Source: Lamprobacter modestohalophilus (GTDB taxonomy: Bacteria; Pseudomonadota; Gammaproteobacteria; Chromatiales; Chromatiaceae). Taken from it: DNA of 64,000 bases. The position numbers were made by a program, and so were the translations under genes. The stretch's first letter is position 1. Each line of letters starts with the position of its first letter. The DNA lies in contig NZ_NRRY01000001.1 of assembly GCF_016583905.1 (NCBI RefSeq), positions 186,001-250,000 on the forward strand, given 5' to 3'. Of this stretch, positions 45,370 through 53,670 are shown one piece after another. The notes beneath the pieces were generated by a model, which saw nothing but the letters and a program-made list of their open reading frames with translations, had not been told where the DNA came from and ran no database searches.

Positions 45370-46665
45370 ATGCCGGCGCCTTCAAATCGGCGAAGCCTAC
45401 TGGCCTGGGCCATTTATGACTGGGCCAACTCGGCCTTTGCGACGGTCGTCATCGCCGGTTTCTTCCCGGTCTTCTTCAGCCAATTCTGGGCGAGCGAGCT
45501 GCCGGATACCAAGAGCACCCAGTGGCTCGGCTACGCCAGCAGCGCAGCCAGCCTCATGCTGGTGCTGAGCGCGCCGATCCTGGGCGCGCTTGCCGATCAG
45601 CTCGGCGCCAAGAAACGCTTTTTGCTCGGTTTTACGCTGCTCGGTCTGCTCGCGACCGGGGGGCTGTATTGGGTTGGCGCTGGCCAGTGGCAGATGGCGC
45701 TGCTGCTCTATCTGGCCGGGCTGCTCGGCTTCTTCGGCAGCAACATTTTCAACGATGCGCTGATCACCGATGTCGCCGCGCCGCGCGACTACGAGCGCGC
45801 TTCATCGCTGGCCTATGCGCTGGGCTATCTCGGTGGCGGCCTCCTGTTCGCCTGCTTCGTGCTGATGGTCCTGATGCCTGAGCGCTTTGGTCTTGCGGAT
45901 GAGGCGGCGGCGGTGCGCCTATCCTTCCTCGGCGTTGCGCTCTGGTGGGCGGTCTTTACCCTGCCGCTGCTGCTGCTCGTGCCCGAGAGCCGAGGGCTGG
46001 GCCGACGTCGTTTCCGCGCCGCGGTCCAAGGCGCCTTCGGCGAGCTGGCGCTGACCTTTCGTGAGATCCGCAAGCTGCCGAACACCTTCCTGTTTCTACT
46101 CGCCTACTGGTTCTACATCGACGGCGTCGATACCGTGGTGTTCATGGCGGTGAAGTACGGATTGGATCTCGGTTTCCCGAGTTCGAGCCTGATGGTCGCG
46201 CTGCTGATCACCCAGTTCGTCGGTTTCCCGGCGGCCTTGGTGTTTGGCCGGCTTGGGGTGCGCTTCGGACCCAAGCCGTCGATCCTGCTCGCGATCGGCA
46301 TCTATGTGCTGGTGATCGCCGCGGCCTCGCAGATGAGCCGCGTCGAGCACTTCTACGCTCTGGCGATTGCGATTGGCCTCGTTCAAGGCGGTATTCAGGC
46401 CTTGAGTCGGGCGCTGTTCGCGAGCCTGATTCCGGCTGGACAGACCGCTGAGCGGTTCGGCTTTTACAATATGGTGGGCAAGTTTGCGGCGGTGCTTGGG
46501 CCCTTCCTGGTCGGCACGACCGCCGCTGTGGGGGGAGATCCGCGCCTCGCGCTGCTCCCTATCCTGCTGCTGTTCCTGATTGGAGCGGTGCTGCTGTGGC
46601 GCGTTGATGTGAGCGCCGGACGGGCCGCTGTCTCAGCGCTCGCCGGCGCGGATCACCGGGCTTGA
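45370..46665 (+). CDS. MFS transporter (UMF1/Atg22-like)
   Basis: 431 residues from the ATG at 45370 (MPAPSNRRSLLAWAIYDWANSAFATVVIAGFF); the frame begins at 45304. About twelve hydrophobic helices; the IYDWANSAFATVVIAGFFP opening is the UMF1-family signature. It is a likely exporter of amino acids or small metabolites. The gene is convergent with the phospholipase-like gene, 7 bp between stops, leaving no room for separate terminators. Confidence 0.87.
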   Translation: MPAPSNRRSLLAWAIYDWANSAFATVVIAGFFPVFFSQFWASELPDTKSTQWLGYASSAASLMLVLSAPILGALADQLGAKKRFLLGFTLLGLLATGGLYWVGAGQWQMALLLYLAGLLGFFGSNIFNDALITDVAAPRDYERASSLAYALGYLGGGLLFACFVLMVLMPERFGLADEAAAVRLSFLGVALWWAVFTLPLLLLVPESRGLGRRRFRAAVQGAFGELALTFREIRKLPNTFLFLLAYWFYIDGVDTVVFMAVKYGLDLGFPSSSLMVALLITQFVGFPAALVFGRLGVRFGPKPSILLAIGIYVLVIAAASQMSRVEHFYALAIAIGLVQGGIQALSRALFASLIPAGQTAERFGFYNMVGKFAAVLGPFLVGTTAAVGGDPRLALLPILLLFLIGAVLLWRVDVSAGRAAVSALAGADHRA

Positions 46666-46672
46666 TGCGCTA

Positions 46673-47080
46673 TTACCAGCAAGGCGAGGCCAGGCTCGAC
46701 ATCACCCCCATCGCGTCACCGGGCGTTGGCATCGGCATGCCGCCCCAAGAACCACCGGACTTGAGCCGGATCACGTATTCGGCCCATTGCAGCGGACGCG
46801 GCAGATAGCCGACTTGTGCGGCAATGCTGCGCAGTTCGCCGACGAAGGCGATGTCGCAGGGCGTATCGGAGCCGGGCTGCGAGGTGCAGAGATCGTGATG
46901 CATGCAGGCGGCATCGAAGGCATCCACGGGTGGCGGCCAGCCATGGCTAGGATGGTTAATGCCGCACCAATTGCCATAGATCGGTATGCACTTGAAGGCA
47001 GCGGCATGGCTTGCCATCAGAAACAGAAAGAGGCCGGTCAGGCCCGCCAAGGCGGGCATCAAAGCAGATCGCTGGGACAT
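46673..47080 (-). CDS. Secreted phospholipase A2-like protein
   Basis: 135 residues. Signal peptide ALAGLTGLFLFLMASHAAA, then a small Cys-rich protein with the PLA2 core: YGNWCGINHPSHG, and the active-site helix DAACMHHDLC (Cys-x-x-His-Asp-x-Cys). The His-Asp pair and the Cys spacing match bacterial PLA2-like proteins. It would cut the sn-2 bond of phospholipids outside the cytoplasm. Calcium-loop conservation is partial, so activity is inferred. Eight Cys could form disulfides. Confidence 0.75.
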   Translation of the reverse strand: MSQRSALMPALAGLTGLFLFLMASHAAAFKCIPIYGNWCGINHPSHGWPPPVDAFDAACMHHDLCTSQPGSDTPCDIAFVGELRSIAAQVGYLPRPLQWAEYVIRLKSGGSWGGMPMPTPGDAMGVMSSLASPCW

Positions 47081-47139
47081 CGGATTACCTCAGGGCCTGT
47101 GTTAAAGGGATCAGTGTTAAAAGGATCAGTCTTGCCGGG

Positions 47140-47201
47140 AAACAAGTGCTTCGTCGTCCGGGTTGGCTACATCATCCGGGTTGGCTACGCGCTATGTCTG
47201 T
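47140..47201 (+). repeat. Dispersed repeat, degenerate type 2 with internal duplication
   Basis: AACAAGTGCTTCGTCGTCCG, then GGGTTGGCTACATCATCCG, then GGTTGGCTACGCGCTATG: the TCCGGGTTGGCTAC core occurs twice. Same layout as unit A at 2383, without a clear CGTTA end. Located between the phospholipase-like and DUF2939 genes. Confidence 0.6.
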
Positions 47202-47285
47202 AGTGAAGTCCGATCCGAGTGTGTAATGGGCTGATCAGAACGCGGGGTCAGCCGTTCGCCATGGTGCGGCGTGACGGGTCATCGG

Positions 47286-47885
47286 TCAGTGGGTGATGTC
47301 GGTCACCCGCCACTCAGCGCCGTCGAGTGTCAAGATCACAAAGGTGGGGCTTTCGCCGAGTCGGCCAAGCCGGATTACGAAACGGTTCCAGGATTCGAAG
47401 AAGGCGAAATCGACGGCGCCGATGAGGCTGCTGTCGCCTTGCGGGCCGGCTTCGCTGTTGGCGCGCCGAGTGGCGGCAAGCAGGGTGCTGCGGACCCAGT
47501 CGAGGGTGATGGCCTGATCCAGCGCCGCATCACCGAGCTGCTTGAGGTTGCCGGCCAGCCAGCCAAGGACCTTGTCGGCGTCGAGCTGCAGCGCATTCTG
47601 TGCGCTGCTTTGGCCGCCATTTTGGCTATCATTTTGGCTGCCGGCCGAGCTGCCGCTCTGGCTGCTGCCGGGTTGACGATTCTGGTCCTGCGGCAAAAGG
47701 CTGTCGACGCCACTCTCGATGCGCGCCTTGAAGTGCCCTTGGATCGCGACCAGGTCGACGACCGGCGCTAGCGCTTCGGCCTCCGGTTTTTCCAGCGCGT
47801 TGTTGATCCGCAGGATGCTGTAGTAGGGCCAAATGCCGTAGAGAACCGCGGCGAGCAGGATGGAGAGACTGAGGAAACGTGCCAT
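47286..47885 (-). CDS. DUF2939-type protein with Ser/Gln-rich insertion
   Basis: 199 residues from the ATG at 47885 (MARFLSLSILLAAVLYGIWPYYSILRINNALEKPEAEAL); the frame continues to 48047, where it overlaps cca. An N-terminal helix anchors it, and ILRINNALEKPEAEALAPVVDL followed by LKQLGDAALDQAITLDWVRSTL and a C-terminal beta part (FESWNRFVIRLGR, VILTLDGAEWRVTDI) match DUF2939. A 25-residue Ser/Gln/Gly stretch (RQPGSSQSGSSAGSQND) sits in the middle. Function unknown. Confidence 0.8.
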   Translation of the reverse strand: MARFLSLSILLAAVLYGIWPYYSILRINNALEKPEAEALAPVVDLVAIQGHFKARIESGVDSLLPQDQNRQPGSSQSGSSAGSQNDSQNGGQSSAQNALQLDADKVLGWLAGNLKQLGDAALDQAITLDWVRSTLLAATRRANSEAGPQGDSSLIGAVDFAFFESWNRFVIRLGRLGESPTFVILTLDGAEWRVTDITH

Positions 47886-48030
47886 GGCGAAAGCGTGACC
47901 GACCGTTAGCGTAGAGGTGCCTACGAGATGACCCCACATTCTACGAGGCTCGCCGCCCCGGCGCTGAACCTTCTTGGGCTGGCATAATCGGACGCTGTAA
48001 CCGATTCGGAGGCGATCTTGCCGACTTGTG

Positions 48031-49287
48031 ATGAGTGACGCTGCCACCTCAGGCCTGGAGTTCTACCTCGTTGGCGGCGCTGTGCGCGATCGTCTGCTCG
48101 GGCTCGAGGTCCAGGAGCGTGATTATGTCGTGATCGGCGTCGATGCCGAGGAGATGCTGCGGCGCGGCTTTGTGCCTGTGGGCAAGGAGTTCCCGGTCTT
48201 CCTGCATCCGCAGACCAAGGACGAATACGCGCTGGCGCGCACCGAGCGCAAGACCGCTCCGGGCTATCATGGCTTCGTCTTCCATGCTGAACCGTGCGTG
48301 ACCTTGGAGCAGGATCTCGAGCGCCGCGATCTGACCATCAATGCGCTCGCCGAGACCGCGGATGGACGGATTATTGACCACTATGGCGGCCTGGCCGACC
48401 TGGAGCAGCGACGGCTGCGCCATGTCTCACCGGCCTTCGGCGAAGACCCCGTTCGCATCCTGCGGATCGCGAGGTTCGCTGCGCGTCTGCATGGGCGTGG
48501 GTTTCGCATCGCTGATGAGACCCTGGCGCTGATGCGGAGTATGGTCGAGGCCGGTGAGGTCGATGCGCTGGTGCCAGAACGGGTCTGGGCCGAGCTGTCC
48601 AAGGTGCTCAGCGAGCAGTGCCTTGAGGCGCGCTTGTCGGTGTTCTTCGAGACCCTACGCGCCTGCGGTGCCTTGCAGCGTCTGCTGCCGGAGCTGGATC
48701 GGCTCTGGGGTGTGCCGCAACCGGCCAAGTGGCATCCCGAGATCGATACCGGGGTGCATGTGATGATGGTGCTCAACAGGGCGGCGCGGCTCTCGCCGCT
48801 GCCTGAGGTGCGTTTCGCGGCACTCTGCCATGACCTTGGCAAGGGCAATACCCCGCCCGAGATCCTCCCCAGCCACCATGGCCACGAAGAGCGAGGCGTG
48901 ACATTGGTCGCCGATGTCTGTGAGCGGCTGCGGGTGCCGAAGCGCTATTGCGAGCTGGCCCGGATCACCGCCCGCTTCCATGGCAAGGTCCACAAGGTCG
49001 ATGAACTGCGTGCGGCGACGATCCAAGACCTGTTCGAAGGCGTCGATCTGTTCCGCCGACCCGAGCGCTTCGAGCAGATGCTGATCGCCTGCGAGGCAGA
49101 CTTCCGCGGCCGCACCGGTTACGGCGAGCGTGATTATCCACAGGCGAGTCTCATGCGCAGTCTCGCCCAGGCTGTACGGGCGGTGGATGCTGGTGAGATC
49201 GCCCGATCCAGTACAGATAAGGCACTGATCCCGGAGCGGTTACGCGAGGCTCGCATCAGCGCGATTCGCCGGGCGCGAGCCGATTAG
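48031..49287 (+). CDS. cca: CCA-adding tRNA nucleotidyltransferase (multifunctional)
   Basis: About 418 residues; ATG at 48031 (a GTG three bases earlier also opens the frame). The nucleotidyltransferase motif YLVGGAVRDRLLGLEVQERDYVV, RDLTINALAE, EDPVRILRIARFAAR and a C-terminal HD domain (LCHDLGKGNTP, HHGHEERGV) are complete. It adds CCA to tRNA 3' ends; the HD domain gives phosphatase and phosphodiesterase activity. Divergent from the DUF2939 gene with overlapping upstream frames. Confidence 0.96.
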   Translation: MSDAATSGLEFYLVGGAVRDRLLGLEVQERDYVVIGVDAEEMLRRGFVPVGKEFPVFLHPQTKDEYALARTERKTAPGYHGFVFHAEPCVTLEQDLERRDLTINALAETADGRIIDHYGGLADLEQRRLRHVSPAFGEDPVRILRIARFAARLHGRGFRIADETLALMRSMVEAGEVDALVPERVWAELSKVLSEQCLEARLSVFFETLRACGALQRLLPELDRLWGVPQPAKWHPEIDTGVHVMMVLNRAARLSPLPEVRFAALCHDLGKGNTPPEILPSHHGHEERGVTLVADVCERLRVPKRYCELARITARFHGKVHKVDELRAATIQDLFEGVDLFRRPERFEQMLIACEADFRGRTGYGERDYPQASLMRSLAQAVRAVDAGEIARSSTDKALIPERLREARISAIRRARAD

Positions 49288-49340
49288 AGCAAGGTGGTTA
49301 GCGCGGGATGATTGGAACAAGATGTTTGATGATCCGTCTG

Positions 49341-49400
49341 CCTAACGCTCATGGCGCGGTGCTCGCCCGGAAGATGAATCGCGTGAGATTCAGGGTAACC
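49341..49400 (-). repeat. CGTTA-ended dispersed repeat, type 1, inverted
   Basis: Reading the minus strand: GGTTACCCTGAATC, TCACGCGATTCATCTTCCGG, GCACCGCGCCATGAGCGTTA, GGC. It lies 53 bp after the cca stop and just outside the IS607-type element. Confidence 0.85.
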
Positions 49401-49486
49401 TCAGGTGCAAATAGCCTTGGCCACTAACGACGGGAGCAAAAAACAGTTCCTTTATTTGTTTCCGAAGTTATTTATAATTGCTCTTT

Positions 49487-50116
49487 ATGAGCAAGCGATA
49501 CAGCATCGGCGAGTTCGCCAAGCGCATTGGCCGCTCGCCCCAGACGATCCGGCGCTGGGAGACCGAGGGAAAGCTGCAGCCCAAGCGGCTGCCGTCGGGG
49601 CATCGGTATTTCGACGAGTCTGACGTGCGCCTGATGCTGGGCGGGGCACCGAAGACCCGGGACGTCGTGGTCTACTGCCGTGTCTCGAGTGCGGGCCAGA
49701 AGGACGACCTGGCCTCCCAGGTCAGCGCGATGGAAACCTACTGTCTGAACGCCGGGATCGCGGTCGACGAGTGGGTCAGCGAGATCGGCGGCGGGATGAA
49801 CTTCAAGCGCAAACGCTTTCTCGCCCTGGTCGATCGCATCCAGCGCGGGGAAGTGCGCCAACTGCTGATCGCCCACAAGGACCGGCTGATGCGCTTTGGC
49901 TTCGATTTCTTCTCCCACATTGCCGAGGAAAACGGCTGCGAGATCGTCGTGGTCAACCAGGAATCGCTCTCGCCCGAGCAAGAGCTGGTCGAAGACCTGC
50001 TGGCGATCGTCCAGACCTTCAGTGGCCGCTTGTCCAGGATGCGCAAGTACAAGCAGCAGATCAAAACGGACTTTGCCGAGACACCGATTCGCCAGCCGAC
50101 GGAGCGGTGCGAATGA
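49487..50116 (+). CDS. tnpA: IS607-family serine recombinase
   Basis: 209 residues from the ATG at 49487 (the frame also opens at TTG 49478). N-terminal MerR-type helix-turn-helix YSIGEFAKRIGRSPQTIRRWETEGKL followed by a serine-recombinase catalytic domain: VVYCRVSSAGQKDDLASQ with nucleophile near Ser67, then RLMRFGFDFFSHIAEENGCEI. It joins and excises the element through a synaptic complex, without target duplication. A perfect 6-bp hairpin (TTGCTC/GAGCAA at 49478-49494) overlaps its start codon and may limit translation. Confidence 0.92.
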   Translation: MSKRYSIGEFAKRIGRSPQTIRRWETEGKLQPKRLPSGHRYFDESDVRLMLGGAPKTRDVVVYCRVSSAGQKDDLASQVSAMETYCLNAGIAVDEWVSEIGGGMNFKRKRFLALVDRIQRGEVRQLLIAHKDRLMRFGFDFFSHIAEENGCEIVVVNQESLSPEQELVEDLLAIVQTFSGRLSRMRKYKQQIKTDFAETPIRQPTERCE

Positions 50117-51513
50117 AGGTGACGCGCATCCTGCACGCCAAGCGGCCCAACCAGGGCAAGCTCGCGGCACTGCGCGAACAGGCCAAGCGGCTCGGGCAAG
50201 TACGCTCCGAGGTCTGGCAGCGCTTTGGCTCGCTTCAAGGCGTGGGCGTGTCAGATCGCCAGATTCGCGATGCCTGGTTAGGCGAAGGCCGCGCCTTTCT
50301 GGTCTCAGCCAATGCCTGGAAGGAAACCTTGCGCGATGCCAAGGGCGACATCACCGCCAACATGGAAGCCGCCAAGGTCAAAGCACGCCGCTGCATCGGG
50401 CGTCACACCCAAGACCAGGCTGAACAGAAGCGGCTGTTCACCGCGCTGAAGATCAACGATTGGACCAGCGATCCCTATCTGCGCCGGGTGATGCGTCGGT
50501 ACTGGATGCGCGGACACAACCACACCCACAACCAGATCATCGTCCGATCGGACAACTACACCAGCTTCCAGCTCGGCGGGCGGACTTGGATCAAGATCCC
50601 CGGCCTGACCAAAGGCCAGCGCATCGCCATTCCGCTCAACAGCACCGTCGCGCCCACCGGCACCTTGCGCCTCATCCTCAAAGACGATGGCCGTCTCGAG
50701 GTGCATTACACCATCGACGCTGAGGTCACCCAGGACTGCGGCGAGCGCACCATCGGCGTCGATAAAGGCTACTCCGAGGTGCTGGTCGATTCCGATGGCG
50801 AGCACCACGGCCCCGAGCTGGGCGCGCTGCTCACGGACACCTCGGATAAGCTCAAGGCCAAGTACCAACGCCGATCCAAACTGCGCGCGCTCGCCAACAA
50901 GACTCGCAACCCGCGCAAGCGCGAGCACATCCGCCGCTTCAATCTCGGGCGCAAAAAGCTCGATCGGCAGATGGACAACGCCCATGCGCGCATCCGCGAC
51001 ACCGTCTTTCAAGCGGTCCATGACGTGGTCGACAAAGCCGTGGTGATCGCTACAGAAGACCTCACCGCCCCGATGGCAGGCAAGTCCTTCGGCAAGAACG
51101 TCACTCGCAGGCTCACCGCCTGGACGAAAGGCGTCATTGCCGAAGCGCTTGACAGTGTTTCAAGCCGCAGAGGTTCTGCGGTCGTTCTGGTCAATCCGGC
51201 CTACACCTCGCAAATCGATTCCCGCAACGGGTGCCTCCTCGGCAAACGCCAAGGGGATCGGTTTCACTGTGTCGACGGGGAGGTGTTGCAGGCGGACCAG
51301 AACGCTGCGCGAAACGTGCTGGCACGGTTAACCGATCCGGACATCGAGCGGTTCACGCCGTATCGACAGGTGAAGGCGATCCTGCAAGCGCGGACTGAGC
51401 GCCTCCGGTTGAGACTGCCCAACCCGGACTCCAGTTGCTCGCCCGCCAGGGCGCTATCAACGGAGAGCGAATCGCTTAAAAACCACCATGAGCAACTTTG
51501 TTTAGGTTTTTAG
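50113..51513 (+). CDS. tnpB: TnpB, RNA-guided endonuclease-type protein
   Basis: 466 residues. RuvC-like triad Asp217 (IGVDKGYSEV), Glu315 (VIATEDLTAP) and Asp395 (LQADQNAARN) is intact. The usual zinc knuckle is missing: between TSQ and the final Asp, where CxxC...CxxC is typical, it reads SQIDSRNGC...FHCVDG, keeping only two Cys. TnpB proteins use a guide RNA from the element's right end and cut a target to keep the element at a locus. This is a variant subgroup I have seen in other TnpB sequences, so activity may well persist. Overlaps tnpA. Confidence 0.9.
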   Translation: MKVTRILHAKRPNQGKLAALREQAKRLGQVRSEVWQRFGSLQGVGVSDRQIRDAWLGEGRAFLVSANAWKETLRDAKGDITANMEAAKVKARRCIGRHTQDQAEQKRLFTALKINDWTSDPYLRRVMRRYWMRGHNHTHNQIIVRSDNYTSFQLGGRTWIKIPGLTKGQRIAIPLNSTVAPTGTLRLILKDDGRLEVHYTIDAEVTQDCGERTIGVDKGYSEVLVDSDGEHHGPELGALLTDTSDKLKAKYQRRSKLRALANKTRNPRKREHIRRFNLGRKKLDRQMDNAHARIRDTVFQAVHDVVDKAVVIATEDLTAPMAGKSFGKNVTRRLTAWTKGVIAEALDSVSSRRGSAVVLVNPAYTSQIDSRNGCLLGKRQGDRFHCVDGEVLQADQNAARNVLARLTDPDIERFTPYRQVKAILQARTERLRLRLPNPDSSCSPARALSTESESLKNHHEQLCLGF

Positions 51514-51557
51514 GAACAGTTCATGGTCATGGAATACCTCTCCCTGGAGCGCATCGG

Positions 51558-52256
51558 GTGGCTAACTTCCGTTCACATCTGACCGGCGGTGCGCTGGTAT
51601 CCGGTGTTGCCGCCTTCGCGAGTTATGGCGAAGGGCTGTCGAGCAGTACCGAGACTCAGGCCCTGTTCGTGCTCGGCACGGCGGCCAGCCTGCTGCCGGA
51701 TATCGATGCCGATGATTCGAAACCGGTGCGGGGCCTATTCAATGTCGTCGGCATCATTGTTGGCTTCTGGGTTGCCTTCCGGCTCGCTGGGTTGGTTGGG
51801 TTGTTCGAGCAGGTCGCGGTTTGGATTGGTGTCGCGCTGCTGATCGCCTTTCCGCTGCGCTGGGCATTCGCGCGGTTGACGGTGCATCGGGGGATCTGGC
51901 ACACGCTGCTGATGGCGGTCGTGATAACGCTGATTGTGACCGTGGTTGCCGACACCCTGCTTCGTCTAGACGCGGTGTTGGCCTGGCTCGCGGGAGGCTT
52001 TGTGCTGCTCGGCTATGTCACCCATCTGACGATGGATGAGATCGCGAGTGTTGATCTGTTGGATCGGCGCGTAAAACGTTCGTTTGGCACTGCACTGAAG
52101 CCGATCAGCCTGCGCGCCTGGCCCTGGACGCTGGTGCTGATGGGGCTAAGCGTCTTGCTGATCGGGCTGACTCCCGATCCGGCGCTGGTGCTCGCCGGTG
52201 TTGGTCATCTCGGTATTGCGACCGAGCCCCTGGCTGCCCACTGGCCGAGATGGTGA
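51558..52256 (+). CDS. Metal-dependent membrane hydrolase (YdjM/DUF457 type)
   Basis: 232 residues from the GTG at 51558 (VANFRSHLTGGALVSGV), with GGAG 8 bp upstream; the frame start at 51498 lies in the IS element. Opening helix-turn H-L-T-G motif, DIDADDSKPVRG metal-like Asp cluster, GIWHTLLMAVVITLIVTVVAD membrane helix and GYVTHLTMDEIASVDLLDRRV, as in LexA-regulated membrane hydrolases such as YdjM. The His/Asp residues likely bind metal. Cellular role unknown. The IS element inserted just upstream and may have cut its promoter. Confidence 0.8.
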   Translation: MANFRSHLTGGALVSGVAAFASYGEGLSSSTETQALFVLGTAASLLPDIDADDSKPVRGLFNVVGIIVGFWVAFRLAGLVGLFEQVAVWIGVALLIAFPLRWAFARLTVHRGIWHTLLMAVVITLIVTVVADTLLRLDAVLAWLAGGFVLLGYVTHLTMDEIASVDLLDRRVKRSFGTALKPISLRAWPWTLVLMGLSVLLIGLTPDPALVLAGVGHLGIATEPLAAHWPRW

Positions 52257-52531
52257 CCAGGGCGAGGCAATATCAGGGATCAGGCATCGATCGCTGAGCA
52301 GCATCCAACGCTTAAACAAGCGGCACCACTCAGCTAGCGATGTCAGCCCAAGAAGGGTTTCGCGGGTCTGTCGATGTTCTGGTTAGTCTTGCACCGATCC
52401 TTTGTCAAACACGAGCTAAGCGATGAGTCGGATCGGGGCTGACAAAGGGCTGAGCAGGTGTGGTGCCTAGGGCGACTGCTTAGGCGATTTCTGTCAAAGC
52501 TCATACCGCCTTGCTGGTCTTTTCGCTCGCC

Positions 52532-52663
52532 TTAGCCGCGATTCTCCCTATGCTGAAGGGCGGAAAAGGCGCCATATCCGAGCGCAGCTGGAATCACGAG
52601 CAGGACACCGAGCGCGATCACGGCTTCCACGATTAGGACGATGCTAGCGAGGATAGGGGCCAT
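52532..52663 (-). CDS. 43-residue single-pass membrane protein
   Basis: ATG at 52663 with GGAGA 8 bp upstream, stop at 52532. Product begins MAPILASIVLIVEAVIALGV, one long hydrophobic helix running to LLVIPAALGYGAF, then a charged end HRENRG. The frame is too short for routine finding but has a good ribosome site. A possible promoter (TATAAC-like AT stretch) lies near 52700. Nothing is known of function. The 275 bp between 52257 and its stop contain nothing else I recognise. Confidence 0.55.
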   Translation of the reverse strand: MAPILASIVLIVEAVIALGVLLVIPAALGYGAFSALQHRENRG

Positions 52664-52855
52664 GGCGTTGTCTCCGGGCGTTGAGGTAAACGATTAAAGC
52701 CGAGTATAACACTTGGTTATGTTCGTTAACCTCTGGAAATCCTGACTTGGCTTCGTGGTTTTCGAATTGAGCCTGGTGTATCGAAGCCACCGTTACTGCC
52801 CTTGGGATGGTCCGCCCTGCTTCTCCAAGGCGCCCTGAGCGGGCACAAAGGGCGA

Positions 52856-52903
52856 TGAAACAAGCGTTTCATCGTCCGGAGTGGCGACGTGCTATGGATG
52901 TTT
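52856..52903 (+). repeat. Dispersed repeat, type 2
   Basis: Perfect stem TGAAAC/GTTTCA around AAGC, then ATCGTCCGGAGTGGCGACG and TGCTATGGATGTTTGA. The minus-strand stop of the DUF805 gene (CTA at 52892-52894) lies inside. Confidence 0.75.
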
Positions 52904-53278
52904 GACCTCGGTCTCGACGGCCTTCGGGTTCGGCCCGAAGCGATTGTCGCCAGCGGTGCTGTCCTGAATCAGGAAGAAGATCAGGATGATCGGGCCGACG
53001 ATCGGAATCAGGGCGATGAGCACCCACCAACCTGTACGGTCGGTATCGTGCAGGCGTCGCACCGCCACTGCGATGCCGGGAATCAGCACCGCCAGTGCGT
53101 AGATGCCGCTGAGCAGTCCCATGCCGGCCTCTGGGTCGAGCGTGCCGAGCATGTTGTCGATGAGCAGCAGCGCGGTGATGATCAGGAAATTGATCAGGAA
53201 GTAATACCAGTACTCCTTGCGGCGGGCGCGGCCGGTGAACACTGCATATTTGCGTAAGACCTCGAGATACCAATTCAT
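52892..53278 (-). CDS. DUF805 membrane protein
   Basis: 128 residues from the ATG at 53278, with GGAGA 5 bp upstream; the frame runs upstream to 53509. Opens MNWYLEVLRKYAVFTGRARRKEYWYYFLIN, the DUF805 mark, then helices FLIITALLLIDN, LSGIYALAVLIPGIAVAVRRLHDTDRTGWW and VGPIILIFFLIQDSTAGDNRFGPNP. Family function unknown; small inner-membrane proteins. Stop lies within a dispersed repeat. Confidence 0.9.
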   Translation of the reverse strand: MNWYLEVLRKYAVFTGRARRKEYWYYFLINFLIITALLLIDNMLGTLDPEAGMGLLSGIYALAVLIPGIAVAVRRLHDTDRTGWWVLIALIPIVGPIILIFFLIQDSTAGDNRFGPNPKAVETEVKHP

Positions 53279-53667
53279 CTGTTTCTCCAGTGGGCGTTGA
53301 ACAGGTTCAGTTGAGGGGGCGGTGGATCGGCAACGCCCCTTGAAGACAGACGAAATGCCGTCGCAAATTGGCACGAGCTTTTCCGACAATCGTCTTAGTG
53401 CTTGATGATCCCGTCGAGGCCGATTGGGTGCAAGGATTAGCTGAATCGAAATCTCGCAGCGATCGGAGATCGCGGCGCCTGCAGCATGCCTCGCTGATCG
53501 TAATCCCATAGGCTCCGTGCGGACGAGCCCTTTTAGGACCCATGTTCAGGCACAATCCGCTGTCTCGGTCTCGGGAACTGCCCCGACTGTTGATTCCACG
53601 AACAGATCGACCGGAAAATCGACTAAGACTGGGACGAAAACAATAGCATCGCCACTAGAGGGGTCTG
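53279..53667. other. 389-bp gap upstream of prpE
   Basis: No recognisable gene. It should contain the DUF805 and prpE promoters, which are divergent. I see no palindrome strong enough to name as an operator. Confidence 0.5.
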
Positions 53668-53670
53668 ATG

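Larger units (their letters stand above)
49442..51522 (+). mobile_element. IS607-type element
   Basis: A two-gene element: serine recombinase then TnpB, overlapping by 4 bp. Edges are proposed from an 8-bp direct repeat AACAGTTC at 49442-49449 and 51515-51522. IS607 elements lack inverted repeats and integrate at small common dinucleotides, so true edges may differ by a few bases. It sits between cca and the metal-dependent hydrolase gene and breaks neither. Confidence 0.8.

Noticed and set aside
51498-51557. Earlier start of the YdjM-like gene
   Set aside because: These codons lie in the right end of the IS607-type element; the GTG at 51558 has its own ribosome site.
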